From NCBI GenBank assembly GCA_021299095.1, contig JAJTFW010000005.1:1-60459 (forward strand): 60,459 nt of DNA, given 5' to 3'. This document shows positions 25,441 through 33,436 of this stretch, piece by piece. The position numbers and the translations under genes were made by a program. The notes below the pieces were generated by a model that was not told where the DNA came from, made no database searches, and saw only the letters and a program-made list of their open reading frames with translations. Every line of letters begins with the position of its first letter. Position 1 is the stretch's first letter. This DNA comes from Sphingobacteriales bacterium (GTDB lineage Bacteria > Bacteroidota > Bacteroidia > AKYH767-A > OLB10).

Positions 25441-27353
25441 TTTTTTCGCATCCACTGGTCAAACCAATTCATCAAAAAATAGAGGGTCCATACCGTATTG
25501 GTGAGTTGTTTATCACCCTTTTTGAATCGGTTCAGCAACCGCTTTACCTCATGTGCATTAAACACATCGTGTTGCTGTACGAATTGATCGATGGTCGAGT
25601 CGACGTATTCGATCAGTAGTTCGCCGGCCCACTCGCGGATGGGCATGCAAAACCCCATTTTTTTTCGGTAAAGGGTTTCATGGGGAAGAATCGTGGTCAG
25701 TGCTTGTTTCAATATCCACTTCGGTACGCCACCTCTGATTTTCATCTCTCCAGGTATGGACATGGCCGTTTCAATGATGCGCTGGTCTAGAAACGGGTTC
25801 CTGACTTCGACTCCGTGTGCCATTCCCAATCGGTCCATCCGGAAGAGGTATTTACTCGGAATTTGAAAGCGAAGGCCGGTATAGCACATCCGGTTGATGA
25901 AGTCGCTATGTTCATCGTTCTCAAATTCTGATTCGTATTCCTGGTCGATTTGTTGAATGATGGAGTAGGAGTCAAGGTTCCGACAAGATGCACGCATACT
26001 TTCGGAAAGTATTTCGTTTTTGTTGTGTTCTTTTATTGCTCTAGCACCTCCCCAGAAGATCGTCTGCCCGCGGCTCAGCCTATATGCGAATTCGCGGAGG
26101 GAGGAGCCTTCGCTGGACATAACGGAGCAAAGTCGGTAATTGACTTGTCTCACAAGCAGTGGGGATTTCTGTAGCGCCGAATAGATTGGGGCTAGTTTTG
26201 AGTAGCGCACCCAGGAAGAATAGCCTGCGAAGAGCTCGTCAGCTCCGTCGCCGGTCAGTACGACCTGAGTACCATTTGCTTTGGCCATTTTGGCCAGATA
26301 ATGAATCGGAATTGCAGTAGGGTCGGCCAGTGGTTCGTCAAACGTGCGTATGATTTCCGGTAAGTCGTCAATTAAATTCCGCTTGGTGATGATGTGTTCA
26401 TGATGTTCCGTACCGATACGGTTCGCAGCTTCCCGAGCAAGGGCGCGTTCATCATAACCTGGCGCACCATCAAATCCGATGGAATAGGTTTTTATCTGAC
26501 CGCCGCCGATTTGCTTCATCAACGAAACAATTGCCGTTGAGTCCACTCCGCCGCTCATAAAGGCCCCAACCGGAACATCCGATACCAATCTGCGCTCCAC
26601 GGCACTCCTAAGTTGTTCAAGTAGTTTTTCAGCGTACGCATCTTCACCGTGGATCATGTCGGTTCCACGTTTCGGCCGCCAATAGATTCCTGTGCGAATC
26701 CCATTGGAATCAACGCGCATCCATTCTCCAGGCCCAAGTTTTTTCACCCCCTTAAAAAGTGTATAGGGCGCAGGCAATTGATTGTAGGTGAGGAAATGGT
26801 ACAGCGCCTCGGTGTCCGGCTCCGGATTGTGCCAAGGCAGTTCAGTCAAAGCTTTTATCTCACTGGAAAATGCGAAACGATTATGATCGCCGGTGAAATA
26901 GAGTGGCTTTTTCCCGATGCGATCCCGCACAAGTAGCAAGCTTTTTTCACGCGCACTCCAGAATGCAAAAGCGAACATGCCCTCAATCAGGTCCAGGGTT
27001 TTTGATTCGCTCTCTTTTAATAATTCGAACAGCACCTCCGTATCTGAGCTGGATGCGAATGTGTGTCGTGAATGGAGTTTGTTCCTGTAGCTAAGGTGGT
27101 CGTAAAGTTCTCCGTTGTAAACGAGGGCATTCCCCTGTTCGTCCTTGTAGGGTTGATGCCCTGCCTGACTCAGATCAAGGATGCTTAGCCTGCGATGACC
27201 AAGAAACACCCCTTGCTGCGGATCACACCACGTGCCTTCATCATCAGGCCCCCTGTGTGCAATGCGGTTGTTCATGCGACCAATGAGCTCTAAGGTCGAT
27301 TCAGTTCCCATCGGGGAGCCGTTACCAAAAAAAAGCCCGTTGATTCCGCACAT
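25437..27353 (-). CDS. asnB: Glutamine-dependent asparagine synthase-like amidotransferase
   Basis: A 638-residue two-domain enzyme. The N-terminal class II glutaminase starts MCGINGLFF with Cys2 as nucleophile and has RIAHRGPDDEG, GHRRLSILDLS and VYNGELYDH. The C-terminal synthetase has the PP-loop GAFMSGGVDSTAIVSL (near 264) and LTGDGADELFAGYSSW. The usual reaction is amidation of aspartate with glutamine and ATP. In surface-polysaccharide loci close homologues are thought to amidate a uronic acid or other carboxylate on the polymer. The location between two glycosyltransferases favours that role, but housekeeping asparagine synthesis is not excluded. Confidence 0.9.
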   Translation of the reverse strand: MCGINGLFFGNGSPMGTESTLELIGRMNNRIAHRGPDDEGTWCDPQQGVFLGHRRLSILDLSQAGHQPYKDEQGNALVYNGELYDHLSYRNKLHSRHTFASSSDTEVLFELLKESESKTLDLIEGMFAFAFWSAREKSLLLVRDRIGKKPLYFTGDHNRFAFSSEIKALTELPWHNPEPDTEALYHFLTYNQLPAPYTLFKGVKKLGPGEWMRVDSNGIRTGIYWRPKRGTDMIHGEDAYAEKLLEQLRSAVERRLVSDVPVGAFMSGGVDSTAIVSLMKQIGGGQIKTYSIGFDGAPGYDERALAREAANRIGTEHHEHIITKRNLIDDLPEIIRTFDEPLADPTAIPIHYLAKMAKANGTQVVLTGDGADELFAGYSSWVRYSKLAPIYSALQKSPLLVRQVNYRLCSVMSSEGSSLREFAYRLSRGQTIFWGGARAIKEHNKNEILSESMRASCRNLDSYSIIQQIDQEYESEFENDEHSDFINRMCYTGLRFQIPSKYLFRMDRLGMAHGVEVRNPFLDQRIIETAMSIPGEMKIRGGVPKWILKQALTTILPHETLYRKKMGFCMPIREWAGELLIEYVDSTIDQFVQQHDVFNAHEVKRLLNRFKKGDKQLTNTVWTLYFLMNWFDQWMRKK

Positions 27354-27356
27354 GGG

Positions 27357-28430
27357 TTAGGATGTATAAACAGATTGAAACTGTGTTGCCATGCGCTCAA
27401 TGCTGTAGGAGTTCGCGAGGGCAATACGTCGACGAACCGCATCAGTATTGTTCAATGCTGTGCGATTAGTATGGAGGTCATGCAATAGCGAGGCCAATTC
27501 GTCAATACCCTTGACCAGTGCATTTGTGTCTTCCTGTTTTACGAGTTCACAAATCCCTCCTCCATCTGCAAAGGCGATTACTTTCTTTCCTTGTTGATAT
27601 GCCTCTAGCGCCACTAGGCCAAAGGCTTCTCCCTGTGAACTTACGATGCATACATCAGCAGACGCAAACAGTTCGCTCGTATTGCCTGCAGGCTTGAATT
27701 CAATGTGTGCTCCCATGTCCGATTTTGCGGCTTGCTCGCGTAAGGTGTGTAGTTCGGGTCCATCACCCATAATGATCAATCGCGCATTGTTGAGCCTAGC
27801 AATTCGAAACGCGTCGATGACGCGGTCAAATCGTTTAACTGAAGCAAGACGACCTGCACAGGCTACGGTGAATGGCCCTGACCACTGCTTATCATTGAAT
27901 GGAGTAGCCGAAATACCATTGGGAATGACGTGGCCCTCACACAGTGGAGTCCCATATAACCTAAGGTAGGTGTCTCGGGTAAAGCTTGAGTTAAAGGTAA
28001 TGGCGTTCGCATGCTTGTTCACCATGCGCGCTTTCAACCAACCGTTTATTCGCTCACCCAAATCCCAAGACCTACCTAATCCAAAATTTCCATGTTCAGT
28101 ATACACGATTTTTTTTCCTGATCGTGCTGCAAGACGAAAAAGCATCGGGTGGAATGCATGGAAATGGATGATATCATGTTCCTGGATGAGTTTGTGAAGA
28201 CGGGAATCACCCAAAGGTTTGAGGTCGCTTCCGCGTTTGAATTTACCGTTGGTTAGTGGGATGAACTGCTGTCGGAATTCTTCCGACCCCTTCGGGTCGA
28301 AGCGGGCGCTGTACACACACGCACCACTCTCGCCCGAACTCAGTTGAGCTACACAGAGGTTTCTGACCAGTGATGAGATGCCACCCATGCGGGTTGACCA
28401 AAGGATATGAAGGACCTGGTTAACGGACAT
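27357..28430 (-). CDS. Glycosyltransferase family 4-like protein
   Basis: A 357-residue GT-B transferase. The opening VLHILWSTRMGGISSLVRNL is an acceptor-domain loop. HDIIHFHAFHPMLFRLAA and VYTEHGNFGLGR precede the interdomain NGISATPFND. The donor domain has FTVACAGRLASVKRFDRVIDA and IIMGDGPELHTLREQA. The EX7E motif is SQGEAFGLVALEAYQQGKKV. It lies three bases from asnB and nine from the methyltransferase gene. Sugar and linkage are unknown. Confidence 0.88.
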   Translation of the reverse strand: MSVNQVLHILWSTRMGGISSLVRNLCVAQLSSGESGACVYSARFDPKGSEEFRQQFIPLTNGKFKRGSDLKPLGDSRLHKLIQEHDIIHFHAFHPMLFRLAARSGKKIVYTEHGNFGLGRSWDLGERINGWLKARMVNKHANAITFNSSFTRDTYLRLYGTPLCEGHVIPNGISATPFNDKQWSGPFTVACAGRLASVKRFDRVIDAFRIARLNNARLIIMGDGPELHTLREQAAKSDMGAHIEFKPAGNTSELFASADVCIVSSQGEAFGLVALEAYQQGKKVIAFADGGGICELVKQEDTNALVKGIDELASLLHDLHTNRTALNNTDAVRRRIALANSYSIERMATQFQSVYTS

Positions 28431-28439
28431 AGTGCCTTT

Positions 28440-29156
28440 TTACGAAGGCTTGCGGGCAATGGATACATATCCGGTCGCACCATATTCGGCTTTTCGTAAC
28501 ACGTAACGGACCGGGCTTTTCCGAACGCCCAAATACGCCAGCTGGGGAAGGATGACGCACAAAAAGAAAAGAGGGTTCCATGCAGATCTGAGCAAAGGGA
28601 AACGGCACTTTTTCGCCAAATAATTGAATAGGCGAAGGGCTGGCTTGATCGAAAGTGTAATGGTCGAGGATATTAAATCTCCTATAGGGATAATCTCATC
28701 GACAAGCAGACCCGATTTGCTGATCCGGTAACGCAGTCCGGTTTTGGTGTATCGATAGTGGTCAAAGTCTCCATCAACAATCGGAACCACAAATGGACTG
28801 GTCAGAAAAAGGCACCCTCCGGGTTTCAGCAAGCGATACACTTCATTGAAAAAAAGGTCTGGTTCAGCGATGTCGTGCAAGACTTCGGTGCAGAGAATGA
28901 CATCAATGTGATTGTCGGGTAAGGGTACGGAAGTGGCCTCGCATTGGATGTCGATGTTACGCGTCGGAAAGGGCGTGTTCGGTAAATCCGCTCCAATGGT
29001 TTTATCGAAGTAGGGAGAGTATAGATCAAAATAAGGTCTTGGGCCACATCCAAGGTCAAGTAGTATTCCTCCGCAGGTTCGTGTTTCCAGAAATAGCTTC
29101 AGTTTCTCTCTCCGTATGGAATCCTCTATCAGTGCACCCGGATTTCTTTTCACCAT
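28440..29156 (-). CDS. Class I SAM-dependent methyltransferase
   Basis: A 238-residue methyltransferase. SAM-binding motif I is GGILLDLGCGPRPYFDLY, motif II/post-I TIGADLPN, and motif IV DVILCTEVLHDIAEPD, with YRLLKPGGCLFLTSPFVVP as the following strand (Methyltransf_11 type). The C-terminal part has two hydrophobic stretches (LISSTITLSIKPALRLFNYL, FFLCVILPQLAYLGV) that may lie on the membrane, as expected for an enzyme acting on a lipid-linked glycan. Two bases separate it from the NTase-fold gene. Predicted role: sugar O-methylation. Confidence 0.83.
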   Translation of the reverse strand: MVKRNPGALIEDSIRREKLKLFLETRTCGGILLDLGCGPRPYFDLYSPYFDKTIGADLPNTPFPTRNIDIQCEATSVPLPDNHIDVILCTEVLHDIAEPDLFFNEVYRLLKPGGCLFLTSPFVVPIVDGDFDHYRYTKTGLRYRISKSGLLVDEIIPIGDLISSTITLSIKPALRLFNYLAKKCRFPLLRSAWNPLFFLCVILPQLAYLGVRKSPVRYVLRKAEYGATGYVSIARKPS

Positions 29157-29158
29157 GT

Positions 29159-30139
29159 TCAGATGATTTTTGAGGTAATGCTCGTCGTTATCGTCATGAA
29201 GTTGGGCAGGTGTTCTCGGTTGTAGGACTTCATGCGTTGAAGAAACCGGAAGCGTTCTTGAAGGACGACAGGCCCATCGTGCCTGATGGGCATTTGGAAG
29301 GTGAAGCGATTGAGTCGGTGCAGGATTTTGAATGCCTCCCGCCCTTGCGGTAGAAGAAAGCTCGGAAGAACGATTCCGCGTGAGTGTGCAGCTACATGCA
29401 TAGCGGGTGTGAGTCGCATATTTCGTGCAATCACATAGTCGGACGAATCAGAGAGTGGTAGAAATAATGGGTGCTTCTTAACACTTGTCTGAAAAAAAGA
29501 GATGAATTCCGGCATAAAGCGGTTGAGCCATTCTCTGATTTCTTGCTCGGCATTGGCGCGTGTAAACCAATTTGCAATCAGGTTGCGAATTTCGGCCAGC
29601 AAATCATGGACCGCCCCTTCAGGGTTGTTTAAATACTCAAGGTCATAGATCAGACCCTTCATGTGTTGTAAAAAGGATCTTAGCTTGATGATGCCATAGC
29701 TTCGCTGTACATGCAGGTCGATGAAATTCGCAGCAAGAAATTCGATGGCAGTCTGTATTCGGATATGCTCGAGGTTTTCCGGAGTTTGAGCCGGCTCCGA
29801 GTAGCATTCTTCTCCCCATAAAAGGTGCATGTCACTCCACAGGGTAAACCGTGTGTTATCCTCCAAGTGATCAGCACTGATAGCCATTATACCGTGAGTG
29901 AAAAGTCTTCTGTGGGCTTCAGGAAGGTCTTCCAATCCGTTTCGCTCGCAGATTGTTCCGGGTTCAAATACGAACAGCAAATCGAGGTCAGATATGCCCG
30001 GCGCAGTAATGTTGCCGAATCTATAAATGGAACGCAAGCCAGCAATTCTTTTATTGCGTTGAACAATCCCTGCGCAGGCATCCTCATAGAGTTGCCGTGA
30101 ACATGGCGCCGGTTGATCAATGAATTTTAGTGCTGACAT
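29159..30139 (-). CDS. Unassigned protein with nucleotidyltransferase-like motif (NTase 2)
   Basis: A 326-residue protein I do not recognise as a named family. Residues ~41-54 read FGNITAPGISDLDLLFVF, close to the polymerase-beta NTase signature (hG[GS]...DhD), with N in place of S and a short spacer; this is motif-level evidence only. The rest is predicted helical and contains ERLRFLQRM-like basic segments near the end. A second NTase-like protein of almost the same length (322 residues) lies two minus-strand genes away, with the GINT1-like gene between them. It may transfer a nucleotide or phosphate-containing group to a glycan or protein, or be inactive. Confidence 0.5.
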   Translation of the reverse strand: MSALKFIDQPAPCSRQLYEDACAGIVQRNKRIAGLRSIYRFGNITAPGISDLDLLFVFEPGTICERNGLEDLPEAHRRLFTHGIMAISADHLEDNTRFTLWSDMHLLWGEECYSEPAQTPENLEHIRIQTAIEFLAANFIDLHVQRSYGIIKLRSFLQHMKGLIYDLEYLNNPEGAVHDLLAEIRNLIANWFTRANAEQEIREWLNRFMPEFISFFQTSVKKHPLFLPLSDSSDYVIARNMRLTPAMHVAAHSRGIVLPSFLLPQGREAFKILHRLNRFTFQMPIRHDGPVVLQERFRFLQRMKSYNREHLPNFMTITTSITSKII

Positions 30140-30142
30140 GGC

Positions 30143-31624
30143 TTATTTCCTGGCAGTTTTGAAAGGGGAAAACAATCCCCTGCGCGTCCTTTTTCCATCA
30201 ATGTAACAGTGGTCTCCGCAAATTGAGAGGGTGTGAATTCCTGCAGTGTACGTATTGCCGAACTGTTGCGGTACAAGGGTGTTGATGCAGGTTTCGGAAA
30301 AATCACTCGGATTGATAGTGTCAATGCGGTGTATTCGTATACTGCCGCCGTAGCTTTTGCTGCTGTCTTGCGCAGGTCTGTACAGTTTTCCCTCATGAAT
30401 GAACAGGTGACCTGCAGGTCTGGCGGATCGGATATCGGTCTTGACGGGGTTTTTGAAGTGCGGAAAGAATGGTCCGGTCAGGGATTCTGAGTAAAATACG
30501 TGTAGTCGAATATCTGCACCCTTGTCTGATGCATCGGTACAAAACAGCCACCAACGCTTTTCAAAAAATACCAGTGAGGGATCGACTGCATGAAAGTGAT
30601 CCAATAGATTGTAGGATTTCTCAATTCCACTGATCTCGGAATTCAGTTTGTGCAGTACAAGTCGTCCGGAGATTTGATTTTCGGGCAAAACATAGTGTGC
30701 ACCTTCGTACTCAACGGTGTACGGATAGCTGAAATGGCCCCCGCTCAATAGAAGTCGGTTTTCGGCCGAAATGACAATTGACCCTCTGCCCTGGGTGTAG
30801 TACTCAAAAAGAACAATGTCGTTTTTGTCTTTCCCTAGGATGGCAAACGGGTCAGCCTGAAATGATCCCCTCGTAGGTTCTTTCATCCAGGATGTTTTTT
30901 CGATGTGATTCGATTGTCCCAATGCCAAGTGCTGAATGGGTAGTTCTACTTTCGCGATGTTCCACACATCGGTTGAGGTAAACTGTCGGTAGCGGTGTTT
31001 GATCTGGTGCTTTAGGATGGATATCCGAATCCTGAATGGGGTGAAATTGGTACTTGACGGTTCCGTTTTTTCTGTTTGGATGACCTCCTGCTCTGAATTT
31101 GTTAAAACAAGCATTGCTGATCGTAAAATCAAACGAATCGATTCGGATAGGATGCGATTTAGGGAACGACGGTATTGGTGGAGGGTGACCGGTATCTGTG
31201 CAGTTTGTATGCACTTTTCCTCATGGCTCCCCGCGGCCTGCAGGATCATTTGTAATTCAATGATTGGGCGACTTTCGATAATGCTGTGTACCAGTGAAGG
31301 AAACTCCCAACTGCGTGCATGCGCAAAAAAGTCACAACGTATAACCGGGCAGGTATTGATCAGGTGATCAGGTGAGGAGCGAAAATCAATTACAAGATTG
31401 GGCGCTGAATCTTCAGTAGTTCTTGATTGGATTGTCGTTTCCATGCTATTCTCAAGCAGATCGGGTTTCCAATGCGAAGGAAGCCCGGTGATTTTGCTGG
31501 TCTGATGAGGAATAGCTTGGAAAGTAACCGAACAGTCGAGTTCATTGCGGAGCTGTTCAGACAGGCGCAGGGCATAGACCGGTACAATCGGTCCATCCAG
31601 AAGCATCAGAATCTGTCTGCGCAT
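30143..31624 (-). CDS. GINT1-like beta-propeller protein with formyltransferase-like N-terminus
   Basis: A 493-residue protein. The N-terminus (MRRQILMLLDGPIVPVYALR, PNLVIDFRSSPD) resembles the Rossmann half of formyltransferases. From ~271 there are propeller-type blades: YEGAHYVLPENQISGRLVL, HAVDPSLVFFEKRWWLFCT, SARPAGHLFIHEGKLYRPAQ, YGGSIRIHRI. These match the N-terminal domain seen in plant glucosamine inositolphosphorylceramide transferases and related bacterial proteins (GH43-like fold). The reaction is unknown; a glycan-modifying or transferase-associated role is likely from context. ATG 31624 is used because TACATTTG lies eight bases upstream; ATGs at 31651 and 31747 are alternatives that run into the sulfotransferase gene. 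Confidence 0.6.
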   Translation of the reverse strand: MRRQILMLLDGPIVPVYALRLSEQLRNELDCSVTFQAIPHQTSKITGLPSHWKPDLLENSMETTIQSRTTEDSAPNLVIDFRSSPDHLINTCPVIRCDFFAHARSWEFPSLVHSIIESRPIIELQMILQAAGSHEEKCIQTAQIPVTLHQYRRSLNRILSESIRLILRSAMLVLTNSEQEVIQTEKTEPSSTNFTPFRIRISILKHQIKHRYRQFTSTDVWNIAKVELPIQHLALGQSNHIEKTSWMKEPTRGSFQADPFAILGKDKNDIVLFEYYTQGRGSIVISAENRLLLSGGHFSYPYTVEYEGAHYVLPENQISGRLVLHKLNSEISGIEKSYNLLDHFHAVDPSLVFFEKRWWLFCTDASDKGADIRLHVFYSESLTGPFFPHFKNPVKTDIRSARPAGHLFIHEGKLYRPAQDSSKSYGGSIRIHRIDTINPSDFSETCINTLVPQQFGNTYTAGIHTLSICGDHCYIDGKRTRRGLFSPFKTARK

Positions 31625-31632
31625 GGTGTATA

Positions 31633-31640
31633 CAAATGTA
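31633..31640 (-). promoter_or_regulatory. -7 element TACATTTG before the GINT1-like gene
   Basis: Minus-strand TAnnTTTG, eight bases before the ATG at 31624, so a very short or absent leader. It would restart transcription of the lower part of the locus after the region interrupted by the plus-strand sulfotransferase. Confidence 0.5.
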
Positions 31641-31649
31641 AGCGATTCC

Positions 31650-32477
31650 ATGCCTGAGCAGTATCTTCGTTCTATGTCCGCAAGGCGCTTTAAACTCACG
31701 CATTGGCTTAGGCTCAAAACCCGCTGGCTCGCCCCATATGTTTGCAAGGTGCCCGAACCTGATACCTGGTTATTTGTCGTGGGTTGCTACAATTCCGGAA
31801 CGACCTTGTTGCATAAGTTGCTCGCATCGCACCCCGATATCGGTTCCATGCCCAATGAGGGTCAATTTTTCACCGACCAGTTGCCCAGGGGAGCCGACTT
31901 TGGGATTCCTCGGCTATGGGCCTTGCGGCCGGACTTGTTCCACTGGACCGAGCGGAATGCCTCAGCTAACCCTGGACGTTTGAAGAAACAATGGGCCTGG
32001 TTCATGAACGACACCCATCGTGCTGTTTTAATGGATAAGACGATTGCGAATGCAGCACGTACCCGTTGGTTGCAATCCAATTTCAAAGGATCGAAATTCG
32101 TGTTGATTTTTCGAGACCCCTTCGCGGTTTCGGAGGGTATCATACGTAAGGAAGGTCATGCAATTTCCGACGCAGCAACGCAATGGGCTGAGTCCAATCG
32201 GATGTTACTGGAGGATGCCAGTTTCCTGGAACAGGTGATTGAAGTTAAATATGAAGACCTGGTTCAACATCCTATCGACACATTGAATCGGATTACTGGA
32301 TTTTTAGGACTATCACCTTTGGATCCTCGTGCTGTGTCAGGTGAATTCCAAATTCACGAGCAGCAATCCGAAATCCGAAACATGAATGCTGAAGCGAAAG
32401 CCCGTTTGACTCATGAAGCGTGTAATGAGATCGCTTCACGTTGCTCAGTAATTATGGAAAAGCTCGGCTACTCCTGA
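31650..32477 (+). CDS. Sulfotransferase family protein
   Basis: A 275-residue PAPS-dependent sulfotransferase. The 5'-phosphosulfate loop is VGCYNSGTTLLHKLLASHP (near 43-62), and the 3'-phosphate site is SKFVLIFRDPFAVSEGI, with the serine/arginine pair. VIEVKYEDLVQHPIDTL is the conserved strand after it. It is the only plus-strand gene between 15.2 and 40.1 kb; its 3' end overlaps the convergent NTase 1 gene by 10 bases. The likely role is sulfation of the surface polysaccharide. The start is uncertain: ATG 31650 is listed, but ATG 31674 has a TATCTTCG element (31662-31669) five bases upstream and still keeps the whole domain. Confidence 0.85.
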   Translation: MPEQYLRSMSARRFKLTHWLRLKTRWLAPYVCKVPEPDTWLFVVGCYNSGTTLLHKLLASHPDIGSMPNEGQFFTDQLPRGADFGIPRLWALRPDLFHWTERNASANPGRLKKQWAWFMNDTHRAVLMDKTIANAARTRWLQSNFKGSKFVLIFRDPFAVSEGIIRKEGHAISDAATQWAESNRMLLEDASFLEQVIEVKYEDLVQHPIDTLNRITGFLGLSPLDPRAVSGEFQIHEQQSEIRNMNAEAKARLTHEACNEIASRCSVIMEKLGYS

Positions 32478-33436
32478 AAGCCGCTTTCGAGTGTTGCAAT
32501 CAACGATTGAATGAAGGCGATTGCATCCTGTTTCCAAGGCTGTATTTCATTCATACCTATATGGGAATCGGATCGAGGATATTTCGGAGTGAGCGGGAAA
32601 ATGTATTTGCGTATTGGTTTCAAATCTGCATCATGGCTATTGGGCTGTCTCCAGTTCAACCTCCAGGTACCGGCCGTATTCAGAGCCGAATAGTTCAATC
32701 CTGGCATGAGCAAGCGTAATGCATCAAAGCTCTCTTTTTTGGTGACTTGTTTTCCTGTAGTCGCCTGCAGGTAAAGTGCTGGTAATAGCATGAATCGGCT
32801 CAAGATCGATTTGAATGCATACAGGCTGTATGATTCGTTTACCAGTACAATCGATTGATTGAGACGTTGGCAAAAGTGCAAAACAGCGGATCGATCCAGC
32901 GTATTGTTGTAAAGCGGGAGATCAAAAGGTTTTGAAAGTGCATAGCACTCACCAAGGGCGGCTGTTGGAATCACGTGCGGATTTCCATTGGTGTCATCGG
33001 TGAATACGATATGCCATCCGTGGTGTTGAAGGGAGTCAATGGATAAAAGTTGTGAATCCGTTTTTGAAATGATTTTCCGGAGGGACTTAAGGCTGTTTTT
33101 ATTACGATCGATTCGCTTCAGGTCTATGAGCATGATTCCATCAAAATCACTGTAGCTGCACGAGCTGCCATCGGCATAGCTGCCAAACACAGCACAACCG
33201 ATTATAGCAGCATGTTCGATTCCTTGAATTGTACTGATCAGGTTGCTTAATTTCGAGGGTGCATCCTGTATTGTAGACAGGTTCGTTGTAGGATTCTTGT
33301 TTCCTTGATCAGATCTGCCGAGTAGGACATTTGAAAGACCCGGTGACATGCGAATTCCGGTCCTGAACATGAGCATGGACCTGCGGTTCCAGTAACCTCT
33401 TTCCAGATAAGTCCTGATTCGCTCCCTATGGATCAT
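32468..33436 (-). CDS. Unassigned protein with nucleotidyltransferase motif (NTase 1)
   Basis: A 322-residue protein with a good polymerase-beta NTase signature near residues 82-97: VFGSYADGSSCSYSDFDGIM, that is GS, a 10-residue spacer and DxD, the metal-binding pair of minimal nucleotidyltransferases. Before it lies a basic region (RERIRTYLERGYWNRRS), and after it a mainly helical C-terminal half (SAVLHFCQRLNQSIVL, SILSRFMLLPALYLQ). I know no named family. Length and motif position resemble NTase 2 at 29159-30139, which suggests divergent paralogues. The start overlaps the glycosyltransferase stop by four bases, so it belongs to the polysaccharide operon. Confidence 0.6.
   Translation of the reverse strand: MIHRERIRTYLERGYWNRRSMLMFRTGIRMSPGLSNVLLGRSDQGNKNPTTNLSTIQDAPSKLSNLISTIQGIEHAAIIGCAVFGSYADGSSCSYSDFDGIMLIDLKRIDRNKNSLKSLRKIISKTDSQLLSIDSLQHHGWHIVFTDDTNGNPHVIPTAALGECYALSKPFDLPLYNNTLDRSAVLHFCQRLNQSIVLVNESYSLYAFKSILSRFMLLPALYLQATTGKQVTKKESFDALRLLMPGLNYSALNTAGTWRLNWRQPNSHDADLKPIRKYIFPLTPKYPRSDSHIGMNEIQPWKQDAIAFIQSLIATLESGFQE

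Noticed and set aside
29159-33436. Toxin-antitoxin (MNT/HEPN-type) system
   Set aside because: Both NTase candidates are over 320 residues and embedded in the polysaccharide operon; no HEPN partner with an R-x4-6-H motif is seen.
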